DNA from: Ptychodera flava
Lineage: Eukaryota; Hemichordata; Enteropneusta; Ptychoderidae
Assembly (NCBI RefSeq): GCF_041260155.1
Contig: NW_027248278.1
Span: forward strand, 21,256,941 to 21,320,940
DNA: 64,000 bases
Reading direction: 5' to 3'
Shown: positions 27,701 through 38,351 of the stretch, one piece after another
Layout of the letters: each line of letters starts with the position of its first letter
Numbering within the stretch: the first letter of the stretch is position 1
The notes under the pieces: generated by a model
Seen by the model: only the letters and a program-made list of their open reading frames with translations
Databases searched by the model: none
Told to the model about the DNA's origin: nothing
Made by a program: the position numbers and the translations under genes

Positions 27701-29379
27701 AAGTGTGTGCGCTACATTCTATTGACGCGATCGCAAAACTCAGCATTATCTAATCGACACAAATGGCCGATTTTAGGGGATAATTTATGAAAATTATTAT
27801 GACACATTGTTAGTATGACTGAGGTAGCGATGGTCACAGGTATCGACTCCATGTTTTATATTGAATGGATTCAATACATTGAAAACCACAAGAAAGTGAA
27901 ACATTATTAGAAATATTTGTGATGGTCAGATAAGACGAAATGCCATCGTGATGGTTTTTTCCCACGGCCTAGACGTGACGTCATCGTACTTCGTGAATGT
28001 TTAATATCGAAAGAATTTGTTGCTTAAAGCAGATAAGTAAAGGATAAGTATAGCATATAAATTGTTCTATATTTAACTGTGTGTTTGTTTGTTTTCATTT
28101 ATTCATTCATTGCATTCAAAACTCTCTCTCGCTCTGGTATATGCACATACAAATGTCAGATACTTCATGTACAATAAATTTTGATAGCTTGTCAATATTA
28201 AATTAACAGAGTACATGTGATTGGTTTGATATGGTATATTTAATTATGAGAAGAGGTATGTTTAATTCAAAATGTCACAGCATTTAAATAATTAACCATT
28301 CGGACTTAACGGATAATACTTGAACAATTAACATTTGTCGACGTCTTGTTGATGATGGTTACAGAAAGGGAAGTTGAAGTCATAAGGAAATAAAAGAAAC
28401 TGCTGCGGGCTTGTTTTACAATAGCCATTCTGTAATTAATAAGTACAAAAGTGGTCACAATGATAACTAAACTGCATTGATCTTAAGAGGCAAAAATTGG
28501 GTTCATTGAAGTATCACCTTGATTGATTGCATGTGCAGTTTGTTGAGTACGAAAGCACTGCAAGTTCCTCATACGCAAACGATAAGACTCCGATAAAGAC
28601 ATAACCCTTGAAAGCGAAAACTGTTTGACCTCGAGAAGGGTGATGACACACAATATTTTACTGAAAGTACACATGGCATGTATAGCTTTTTGGGAAAAGG
28701 TTTAACATTTTGGACAACTTTTACGCTGCAGATTTGTCCCTTTTGTTGGCATCCTTTAGCAAGAACTTATGGTTGATCACAGCATCCAGCTGACCGTTCT
28801 TTGAACTATTGACCGATGAAGAAGATAAACCCCGCTTTTATCGGCGGTTATTTGTTGACTAACGTAACCCATCCCCATCCCTTTCATCTTTCTGGTGATG
28901 AACGTTGACCGAAAATGACAAAAACTAAGGTTTGCCAAACTTGGAAAGAATTGTGGCAGTATAACATTCAAGAACGTGACATTGAAGTTGACTTCCTCTC
29001 GGAATATTCTGAATTATATTGTCCTCGTCTGTCCAAGGGTAGTTATTTCTAATTAAAAGACGAAAAAATTCATTCATCGTAAATATCCAGCATACTACAT
29101 TTGAATGTAAAATAGTTTACTTTTACTACTCATGCAGTGTTTACTCTTTCTTAGTGAGCTTCAATTCAAACAAAAGACTTCTCAGGCAGAAACTTTAAGC
29201 ATAAAAAGTCTGACACTAGGAATAGAAAATTCAGGTAATTAAGTTGTCCTGTATGTGATTTGGACAAGTTATAAACTCAATGATACTAAAATTTGAGAGA
29301 TACAATAAGCAAAAGTGATATGATTTGATGAACATTTTTCGCAAGATAGTTTTCGGTGAATGAAGAAGACGAACACTCT
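24741..29379. other. intergenic region between copies C and B
   Basis: No gene. 24.7-26.57 kb is a diverged duplicate of the region upstream of copy C (35.7-37.55 kb), for example GCATGCGTTG near 26343 and 37338, then CGTGCCAGGTCA at 26550 and 37545, where similarity ends. A single TIR-like motif occurs near 27604. A short CT tract near 28122 is followed by similarity to 7742-7785. 28.6 kb onward resembles 11.8 kb onward. Confidence 0.6.
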
Positions 29380-29528
29380 CTATGAAGGAGGTGGGCAGTA
29401 GAGGAGTCTGTTAGGAGATCCAGGTCCTGGATTGCTGATTACTCCTGTTGTTGCGTCGCTTGCAAGTCTTGACTTACAATTAGCTCCAGTGCTGCATCGA
29501 CCAGAAGCGACGTGGAGTGCCATGCAAC
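29380..29528 (-). pseudogene. copy C exon 8
   Basis: Acceptor CTAAG|GT, 49 codons and TAG at 29380-29382. It reads MALHVASGRCSTGANC and ISNPGPGSPNRLLYCPPPS. Intact as an exon; no donor follows the stop. Confidence 0.85.
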
Positions 29529-29731
29529 CTTAGAATGAAAATTAGAGAAGGGTGGCATAAAAATGTACTCAAGGTGTCAAATAAATCTTTAATTGCATGA
29601 TTCTATCTAGAAACATCACTCATGAATTTTCGATTTAGTGTCGGATTTACCGCTGACTCATTCAAATTGTCATTTCAAATAAAGATACCAATCAATTTTA
29701 AAGATAACATTTGACAGACTTGAATATTTAA

Positions 29732-30261
29732 AAACGAACAAAGTCGCTCATTATTTTTACCTTTTTTCTTATATCAAGAAAACCAGAAATACTTGCATAA
29801 AATCACTGTGTACAAAATAATGACGGTTCATAATTGCAAAAGTGTCAAAATCACCTCTTTGCTGAAATCTAACATGGTTCCCCGTGTGACCTCACGACAA
29901 AATGGGTTCTTTTCTATTATGACTGGCTTTCCTGTGACGAATAAACATTGCTACAATTGAAGAGAAAGCTCCCATCCGCCAATTCAGATTTCTTTACAAG
30001 TACAAACGTTATGTAACAGTGTGTGTTGAGCCATGCCCGGTGAATTTATTTTTTTAATAAAATTGTTTATATTTTGGTGCACTTACACACCGTACAAAGT
30101 TTTTGAGTGGTTAATCTTACCTGGCTGCAAGCAGAGTTGAGGTTGTGCACACTCAGTTGACCAATATTTCAGCATGTTTCAAGAAGTCAAACAACACAAA
30201 TCACTTTTCATATCAAATAAAATTCATGAAAAAAGCAAATAAAGAGCGACTTTGTCTCTTT
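29732..30261. mobile_element. 0.53 kb DNA transposon with TIRs, relative of 12813-13814
   Basis: Ends ACGAACAAAGTCGCT and AGCGACTTTGTCTCTTT pair with each other and with the 12.8 kb element. No coding capacity. It lies in intron 7 of copy C, about 200 bp from exon 8, the same relative place as the longer copy next to the orphan exon 8. The insertion therefore probably predates that duplication. Confidence 0.6.
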
Positions 30262-30750
30262 AGTACAACGAACCTTACTTTTGTATTATTCATTTACTAT
30301 CTCACATTTCTACTGGGATGATTCAGAAAAATGGTATCTAAAGAAACGAAAAAACAGTGAGCTTGTAATTTCAAGCAGTAACAAGATTCTATCTTTCGAA
30401 ACTGGGGTTATGCATTCGCCTTAGAAAGTTAGAGGTGCATTTGATATGAAAGTTATTATAAGTACTCCTAAACGTATTTTCATTACGTTGTCTAATACTA
30501 ATGTTTATCATTAACCTTTCATTTCCAGTTTAACAGATAGGGTAGAGCCATTTACATTAAATTTAAGCAAAGTTCTGATGAAATGTTACTTACGTTGAGA
30601 GTAGGCCGAAGTTGAATATTGAAAAATAAATATTACCGAAAATAAAGATAGGGAATGCAACTCTTTTACATCACAAACAATTTTTTGATATAAGATTAAA
30701 GGGTGATGAGAAGAATAGCGTATAAAAAGGGTTTCGTACGGCTATTAATT

Positions 30751-30751
<1 letters not shown>

Positions 30752-30838
<87 letters not shown>
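30752..30838. repeat. (AT)n microsatellite
   Basis: Pure AT run of about 87 bp in intron 7 of copy C. Confidence 0.97.
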
Positions 30839-30839
<1 letters not shown>

Positions 30840-31033
30840 CCACAAGGTAAAAAATTAACTGATGTTTTTTTACTGAATTACTGCTTTCAGAATTTATGAA
30901 AATGTCACGGGTATTTTCACATTTTACATCAAACGGTTTTTGATTTTCTGTGTTCGATTGACAAAATATTTCATTAAAATAAAAAAATAGATACAAAATT
31001 CGTGACGTTATGCTTGGAAAAAATATCACCAAC

Positions 31034-31205
31034 CTGCGACGTGAGGGCAGGCCATGGAGGTACCGCTCATAGTAGTGTATTCTGTGTCGCTACTGTGGCC
31101 TGCACTTCTGATGTTTGAACCAGGGGCAAAGAGATCGACGCATGAGCCAAAGTTGGAGAATCCAGATCTGGCATCGGTGCTAGTGGTTGATCCAACAGTC
31201 TCGGC
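31034..31205 (-). pseudogene. copy C exon 7 (catalytic Ser)
   Basis: 172 nt, CTAG|GCCGAGACTG to GCAG|GTTGGTG. It reads [20 protein letters not shown], then [16 protein letters not shown]. Open, with the full active-site motif. Confidence 0.88.
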
Positions 31206-31422
31206 CTAGGGTAATTGAGAGAAAGACATATATTCTTAGCAAGTTGCCACCTTCACACACATAATTACAGAATAGAAACACAACGCTAATTCTGTTAAGT
31301 TAAACCTAGTAACCGTATCAGTCCATTTACATTATAAACGTATTTGAGCTTTCGTCACCACCATTAACTGAGCTGAAACTAATTGACGGACATTTATGAC
31401 GTTTTCATATCTTCAAACTTGC

Positions 31423-31497
31423 CTCAGCTACTGTTGCAGGGGAAGTGTTGCAGGCGTTAGCATTGTAATCACCGGCAGCGACTGCAGTGGGAGAAAG
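31423..31497 (-). pseudogene. copy C exon 6 fragment
   Basis: Only the 3' part survives, reading AVAAGDYNANACNTSPATVAE, then a GC donor GAG|GCAAGT. To the right the sequence switches to intron 4 homology, so a deletion removed exon 5, intron 5 and the first ~110 nt of this exon. Confidence 0.85.
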
Positions 31498-32245
31498 TCA
31501 ACCTGATGGGGATGTGATTCACCTTAAGCTATCCATCAAGCAGCTAAGAAAGAAAAATTAATGGTCAACCAATTCCATTAAACCAGAGTTGGATGAGTAG
31601 ATACCCGTATTAACACTTTGACACTTAAAGACATACAGTCGTCGGAACTGCCCTCAGACGTCGCTAGGTACCCCTACGACCGATATAATCACTGCATCCA
31701 AGGTACGGTGGCGATTGATGAAAGTCATAACATGTTTGTAATAATGTACATCGTAAAAGTTCAGTGTTGCAGCTGTGTTAACGTGATGCATCCATATATA
31801 GTGCACGAAATACATTGTCTGTAAACAACTCAAGCAAGCCGCTCATGCGCAGATCCGACGACCGCTTCCCTTTAATACTTTGATTGCGACGGTATCGATG
31901 AGCGCATTCACAAATAATATAATTTTGTTTCAAAACTACTCATTATTGACCAACCAAGGGTCACTGCTTGGCTATACTTAAATTATGATATTCTCTGTTC
32001 CATATTCTTTCAAATCTGCTATTTAGATACCTCTTCTGAAGAAAATTTAAGCTTACTTGTTTACAACATTCTAACGAATTAAAGACCAATTTCCAAAAAA
32101 TATCATTTCGACAATCAATGAAAAATGTTGCCATTTGAGTTAATGAATATCTTTTCAAACGATCGCTTTTCGAAACTCTACAGTCCAGGTATATAGAAAG
32201 CGTCATATTAGAGAAACAGCACTCCTCAAAGAACATAATGACGTT

Positions 32246-32520
32246 GTGATATCACTTGATGAAGGACAATACATCATCCTTATTCCCAGTGTACCTAAGA
32301 TCAGACAGCCAAAATCATACAGCGACTGTTCATTCTCGCGTCCATCTCCTTCCCTGTGGAATCATTTCCCAAATGACATCCATACAGCAGCCATTCGGGA
32401 TATCTTCAATTCCAGACTCAAAACGCATATATTTCGCTGAATTGTGAGCGTTATTTGGCATCTTATTGAAGGATATAGAGCGCTACATCAACTGTGAGCT
32501 GTAAGCACTACTGAATAATC
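32246..32520 (+). mobile_element. LINE (CR1/L2-like) 3' end with the C-terminus of reverse transcriptase ORF
   Basis: The plus-strand frame 32246-32440 ends with FSRPSPSLWNHFPNDI, then SRLKTHIFR and a stop. This is the typical C-terminal tail of CR1/L2/RTE-type LINE polyproteins. The following TATAGAGCGCTACATCAA resembles the tail of L2-type elements. 5'-truncated; inserted in the region that replaced exon 5 of copy C. Its left border is not resolved. Confidence 0.7.
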
Positions 32521-33149
32521 TAAACGTTTCATTGTGAAAGCAGAGGCGTTATCAAGTCACCATTCCTTAAAGATAATGAGGTAGATTAATATCTCCAGCA
32601 AGAGGGGTAGCTATCTCATTATGCAACCGTAACCAGTAAGTCTGAAACATTTCCATAGTACAACCTGTGACATTCCTAAATCTGCAAGAACGTGGCAGGC
32701 TGCTTAATAACGATGCTGAATAACATGCAGGTCAAATTCGACGTATGTCAAGCCTTCTACAGTATGCCCTTCTTTCTGACAAATAAGTTTGCATTTTGAT
32801 CAAGACCTTTTAAGATATGGCCGGGTAATAACCAATATCCAAAAGTGCATTACGGGTTTGCGAACTGTACGTGCGTATTATTATTGTCTTTATTTTGTTA
32901 AAATTACTTCAAAACAAGTTATAAATTTTAGTCATCACGTGTCCAAAATGTTACCCCAAAATGTACTGCTCGCGCATGGCTTACAGGCTTACAGAATGTT
33001 CGAAATCCATTTAAAAATATGGAAACGATTGTAAGTATGATATCCCAAAATGGAATGTTTGTAACAACGAAATCCACGACTTAATGCTTTCTGCGTTTCA
33101 CATTTACGTCAAAAATATTTTATCAGAAAATGTTAGAAAGTATACTCAC

Positions 33150-33259
33150 ATCACCACCACTGATGAAATCCAAGAAGGGTTGGGCACGGCCTCCGAATTC
33201 AACGTGGGAATAACGGATACCAGTGTCAGCAATGTACACAGATGCTCCAGTACCATTAT
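33150..33259 (-). pseudogene. copy C exon 4 (catalytic Asp)
   Basis: 110 nt, TCAAG|ATAATGG to GAT|GTGAGT. It reads NGTGASVYIADTGIRYSHVE then FGGRAQPFLDFISGGD. Asp retained. Confidence 0.88.
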
Positions 33260-33759
33260 CTTGACGTTAGCCCAATAAAATGATTGAAATGTGATTGCAA
33301 AGACTATGACTATGAAATGTAGGAAATAAACACGTTTAATGACATTTATTTGAATTTCATATTCGAATCACCTTATGAACAGGGCAGAGCAAGACAAGAC
33401 GGAAGATGAATAAATTGACGAAAATCAATTCCACATAAAGGTTCGTTCATGTGAGTTTTTTCTTAGTCTTTAAAATCGTCGATTTTGCAAATTAAAGGAT
33501 AAGAGTTTCATTTACAAAGACTGAAAGAAATAAACATGTGAGTGAGATTAAGGCAAGCTACCTCGTCCGTACTTAAATGCAAACAGATAACATTCAAATG
33601 ATGTTTTGATGAAAGTTTCGAGTGGCAGTCTTGGTTTTAGAGCGGACAACACTGTTGTATTGGAAATTCTTATGAAGAGCAGTGCTGCAAATCTAGTAAT
33701 TTGTGTAAGTTTTGTAAACAAAATTCGTCATCATTAATAACTTAATTAGCCTATCTTAC

Positions 33760-33883
33760 GATAAAAGTCGCAGTTCCCATCAAACGGATGATTTCTCTGG
33801 TTAATACGATCAATATTCTATTCGCAGGCTCTTTTCATAATGGCATCTTCTTCTATATATTCGACGAAATTCAACCCCGCAAC
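33760..33883 (-). pseudogene. copy C exon 3, nonsense codon
   Basis: 124 nt. It reads VAGLNFVEYIEEDAIMKRAC, then E, then TAG (33818-33820), then NIDRINQRNHPFDG. Donor TATC|GTAAGA. Confidence 0.88.
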
Positions 33884-33978
33884 CTTCAAAGAGTTCAGAA
33901 TGACACATGTATTACATTTCTTTACCTAAACTTGCAGATAGGGTTTATGCAAATTTTGACTTTCAATTTGTCACTTAC

Positions 33979-34098
33979 AGTTTTCATTTGCGCTTCCTCA
34001 GCTTCGACAGCGACTCCATGAAACACATGTGTATACTTTCTCTTCACAGTAACTGATTTCGAAATGGCATTGACGAGGGTATCCATATCACCTCCATC
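33979..34098 (-). pseudogene. copy C exon 2 (I9 propeptide)
   Basis: 120 nt, CATAG|GATGGAGG to ACT|GTAAGTG. It reads DGGDMDTLVNAISKSVTVKR then KYTHVFHGVAVEAEEAQMKT. Intact. Confidence 0.88.
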
Positions 34099-34189
34099 CT
34101 ATGCCAAACACGAAAGAAAATGAACAGACAAAATGTCAGCAGGCTTTCTTGTTGATGGTGAGGTGATTGCGAAATTGAAGCAACATACT

Positions 34190-34870
34190 TTGGCAAACTG
34201 TTGCGCATTGTATCACTCCCATTTGTAACAATCAACACTATTTGTAACACTAACCCAATTTGTAACAAAAATTAACCCAATCTGTAACAAATCCTAATTT
34301 TCAAAAAAAAAACTTGGCCGTATTTGATGAAATCTTGATGAAAAATGCATATTTGTATGTTTGGGGCCATTTTCTTTTTTTTCCTTGTCGAAACTCATTT
34401 TTTCTGAAATTGCTTTTGTTACAAATAGAGTTGATTGTTACAAATAGGGGTGACGTGTCAACCCTATTTGTAACAATCAACCATATTTGTAACACTAAAC
34501 CAATTTGTAACAAAAGTTAACCCAATTTGTAACAAAACCTAATTTTCAAAAAGATTGACCGTATTTGTTGAAATCTTGATGAAATATCCATATTTGTATG
34601 TTTGGGGACAATTTTCTTTTATTTCCTTGTCGAAACTCATTTTTTTCCGAAACTGCTCGTTAGATTAAATTTCGTTGTGCAGGTTCCTAGGGATAAGAGG
34701 CCTACTCGTAAGATATGATCAAGTCATGCAGATACATGCCAAAAGTAGGCCTCGACAAGGAAAAAAAGGAAAATTGCCCTTAAACATACAAATATGCATA
34801 TTTCATCAAGATTTCAACAAATACGGCCAATTTTTTTTTGAAAATTAGATTTTGTTACAAATTGTATTAA
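34190..34870. mobile_element. ~0.68 kb inserted repeat element with direct and inverted subunits
   Basis: Contains two direct copies of a ~200-bp module (about 34255-34410 and 34500-34650) and one inverted copy (about 34755-34865). Each carries TTTGTAACA motifs and GAAATCTTGATGAAA then ATATTTGTATGTTT. It is present in intron 1 of copy C but absent from intron 1 of copy B, so it arrived after the duplication or was lost from B. Confidence 0.7.
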
Positions 34871-35009
34871 TATAGCAGAGGATAGTTTACAGCCTGCTAA
34901 TTATGTAAAGACTAGATAAACTTCTTCGTTAACCTGTTTGGCGAATTGTGGTTTAAGCAAGGAAACTTAGGAAAATAGAAATACCTGAATGTGAAACTGT
35001 TTTCCCTAC

Positions 35010-35130
35010 TTTAAATTTTACCATATAGGAATTCGTTACAGGATGTTGGACTTTCAGTATTGGCGCCAAAAGGGCAGCCTGTGCTGAATCGACGAAGAAG
35101 ACGAAGAGTGGAAGACTCGTCATGTTCTCT
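35010..35130 (-). pseudogene. copy C exon 1 (start codon, signal peptide)
   Basis: Acceptor TTCCTTAG|AGAGAAC, ATG at 35121-35123. It reads TSLPLFVFFVDSAQAALLAP then ILKVQHPVTNSYMVKFK. Donor AAA|GTAGGG is weaker than in B. Confidence 0.85.
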
Positions 35131-35639
35131 CTAAGGAAAAAAATAATCAGACGGGAAAAGTGGCATTTTCCTCCCCTGTCAACCAATGCTAATTAATCCT
35201 CGTTATACTTTAATTGCAGAAACAGTGTATGTTTTACCTTGAAACGGATTTCAAAACTCTTGAGATATTGCTCTTTTTGTAGCCCTTCAATCTTCACGGC
35301 TAGAGTTTGTACGATACATTTTCCACATATTTTGAAGAATTTGTGACAGTTACTTCTGTTAACAATTCAAGTATATTCATTCAGTAAATCGTGAACACGT
35401 AATCGTGTGTGCACAACATAATATGGTCAACTTAAAAAAGACAAGAGTTGCTTTATAATACAAAGACGAGGTGTAGTAAGAGTACTGTCTACTCAAAGAA
35501 CGAATCATTACAAAGTAAATCTAAGTAACTTCTTTTCATTAATCTTATGGTATTTCACGCCATGAAAACAAAAAAGAAAAGGAATTTAGTCCAATAAATT
35601 TCTGTAAATTTCGTCTGCGCTTTACTACTGAAAACTTAC

Positions 35640-35720
35640 CTCACATATGGAAACTCCAAATGGCCAATAGAGTGGATAACTGTTTTGACACGGGTCCTTA
35701 CACTGAATATAGTGTCCGTT
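35640..35720 (-). promoter_or_regulatory. copy C 5' non-coding exon (right edge approximate)
   Basis: GGAGTTTCCATATGTGAG|GTAAGTTTTC, conserved with copy B at 24660. The block continues to TAAGGACCCGTGTCA. Start site unknown. Confidence 0.5.
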
Positions 35721-38204
35721 GGTAAACCCGGATAAACCTGTTGACAAGTCTTTAGGCCTATGTAAATTTATATATGTTTACGTTTTATATCGCTTTTAGT
35801 AACGCGCACTGGAACACCTGTTACGGGTCGCACTAGCTTACTTAGATAACTCAGATACCATTCCTACGGCATAATAATGGACAGAATTTATCATATGGTC
35901 AATCGCCGTTCGGGTCTCACGCAAATGTTCGGTTAGATATATAATGTAGTCTATTTTAATTGATGCTAAAAGAGAAAACACATTGATTACTTATTAAGGG
36001 GATTGTTCTAATTTTCGCTGCTGAGATAAAAAATCAGCTGAGTCAGGCCTGACAAATTTTATCACCGCGTGCGAGAAATTACTGTGAGGTAATTATTTAC
36101 TACGTGTCATATCACAAACAAAAATATTTACATTTTAAAATTTCTTGACAAAACCACCTGTTGGCAAGACACTTAATTTGATCTATCAGTTATTTGAAAC
36201 CTATTTATAGGCTAGATTGGCAGACACCTTTTGGTAGCAGAAACCTTTGATAGCAATAGGTTTAGTCCATTTCTAATATTTGCAGGCCTCTATTCTTGTT
36301 AACCATAGTGTCACTCCACATATATTTGTTTGGTATTTTTTGTATTGTAATCCTTCAGAAACACAAGTCTTATAATGGTTGTAGGAAGTAAATAGGTTAA
36401 GACGTGTCAACACTTAGAATTTGTTTCATTCAAATTACCTTGTAAGTTAAGAACAAAACACTACACTGAGGGAAGACGAGCAAAAATTGAGTTGGAAAAA
36501 ACAATCTTACTTCTGAAATATGTAATTATCAATATTTCATGTATGTTTGGCATCACATCGTAACCCTATACATCATGCAGACGCCTTTTAACCCCGTTTG
36601 GACTTAATAAGTAATCGGTATATTATATTTCTGACAACCACGTACGTGGTGGGTTTATTCTCAACAGGTGTGCTTAACGATGACGTCATCTGTTCACCTG
36701 ATAAGTTTTATCCATTTAAACATCTGATTTCTGGGTTAAATCCCTCTTTGCCATATCAGTAGACGATAATTCATCAGCCTGCCCTCTACGTCAGCCTGAT
36801 TTACCTCTGACACGAAGGTATTCTCTGTGTCCAAAAAACGTACTCTTTCCATGTATTAGTGTTGGGGGACTTACTTAAGCTTATTTAATGAAATTCCTAA
36901 ATAAGCCAAAAATGTTAAGAAACATTGACAGTTATTATCACTTGTCGTTTTTTCACAGCTTGAAGTAAAATTGTAGTTCGCTTTGGTGGCATTTCGGGGC
37001 AAACAGTAGTTCTACGAACAAGTAATTCCTTCCAAAGCTCATTGCATACAACCACACATCGACCTTGGCAGCAGTGTGTCACTTTAAAAAACATAAATCT
37101 GTCTGTTCATTTAAAAAGCGCAAATGAAGAGGCTGATGGAATCAATATGCATAAGAAATTCCTGAAATGTAGATTTAGAAATCTATTTTGATACTAAGGA
37201 TAAATGAAGTGATAAAGTTGATGTGCAATTAAGGCATGGGGCTTAGCATAACCAAAATCTTTGATCAGTGATTATATTTGGAAAACTGAACAACTTTATA
37301 TGTGTTTACACTTTGTCGATTGATATTTTCATCGGTGCATGCGTTGTGAAAATTTGTTTCAGAAAGATTCCGCTTAGTTGTCTCATGTTTACATTACGAA
37401 ATTTGGAGGCAGCCTTCATGGCGGAATTGGCACATTTTACTTACTTATGTAGCACGTACTGTCAGGTGTGCATGCAGTGTCACAGGCCGACGCATATACT
37501 ATTCAGCTGAAGTTGGCTGGCAGTGGCGTCAGTGTAACACTTCGTGCCAGGTCACTGGGCATTGCATGAAGTGATCACACACATTATCAGTATCGAATTC
37601 TGATTGCCTTTTACATCTGTGCCTAAACTTGAACGATCTTTCTCCATGCTGGCATATACTGCGACTGACACTCTTATTTGGACCACATTGACGTTTCTTT
37701 CATGAGACCTCCGTTCACACGGAGGCAAATCTAATTTGCAAGGAGCATTGCTATGGGTTAGAACTTTACACCACAATTTTGACAGAAATAAACTTGGGCG
37801 TTGTTTTGCAATAATTAAAATTGTTAATAGTTGTAGATGTAAATATTTGGTAAGGTAGTCGATAACTCTCTGTGGGGATAGACACTACCTATGTAGCTCG
37901 TAGCACTCGCAGTCAATTATCTGTAGATGCATCTGATAATAGCAATGTCTGAAAACACATGGGCATAGCTCGTTTGGTCCGTGTCTCTCATAGCTTATGT
38001 AAATTTAGGGATATATACATGAGGACACGGTAGTTTTGAAATGTGATACCAGCTAACCCTATGCGATAAATAATTGGAAATTTCTTGCTCTGGCGTATGC
38101 ATTCACATACTTATATCCGTAATCCGTAAAATATATGTTTACATATACAATGTCTGCGTGTATTGGAGCACGAGCTTAAGCCAACTAAAATTGCATAATT
38201 AGAT
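35721..38204. other. intergenic; duplicated upstream flank of copy C
   Basis: Diverged duplicate of 24.7-26.57 kb up to about 37555. The rest shows no gene. Confidence 0.6.
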
Positions 38205-38351
38205 ATTATTCCGTAATATTTTTCTCGTTCAGCGAAGTAAAATACGGGTGACGTAATGACCGTGTCACCACGAGTCGAAGACGAGTGGTGATACGGTCAT
38301 TACAACACGAGTATTTTCCGAGCTGAATGAAGAAAAATATTAGGGAATAAT
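38205..38351. mobile_element. 147-bp hairpin (foldback MITE)
   Basis: Arms from ATTATTCCGTAATATTTTTC and its near-complement ending GAAAAATATTAGGGAATAAT, about 70 bp each, meeting near 38279. No coding potential. Confidence 0.8.

Larger units (their letters stand above)
29380..35123 (-). pseudogene. copy C: proteinase K-like subtilase pseudogene
   Basis: Exons 1, 2, 3, 4, 7 and 8 are present with good splice sites. Three lesions kill it. A TAG at 33818-33820 in exon 3 replaces the Trp of EWG. Exon 5, carrying the catalytic His, is missing. Only the last ~75 nt of exon 6 remain, because intron 4 sequence (about 31500-31560, matching 22005-22060 of B) is fused into the middle of exon 6. A LINE 3' end lies in the same gap. 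Catalytic Asp (ADTG) and Ser ([12 protein letters not shown]) survive, and the oxyanion motif is AGD. It is the closest relative of B; the two lie in duplicated blocks of roughly 10 kb that include more than 2 kb of upstream sequence. Confidence 0.9.
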
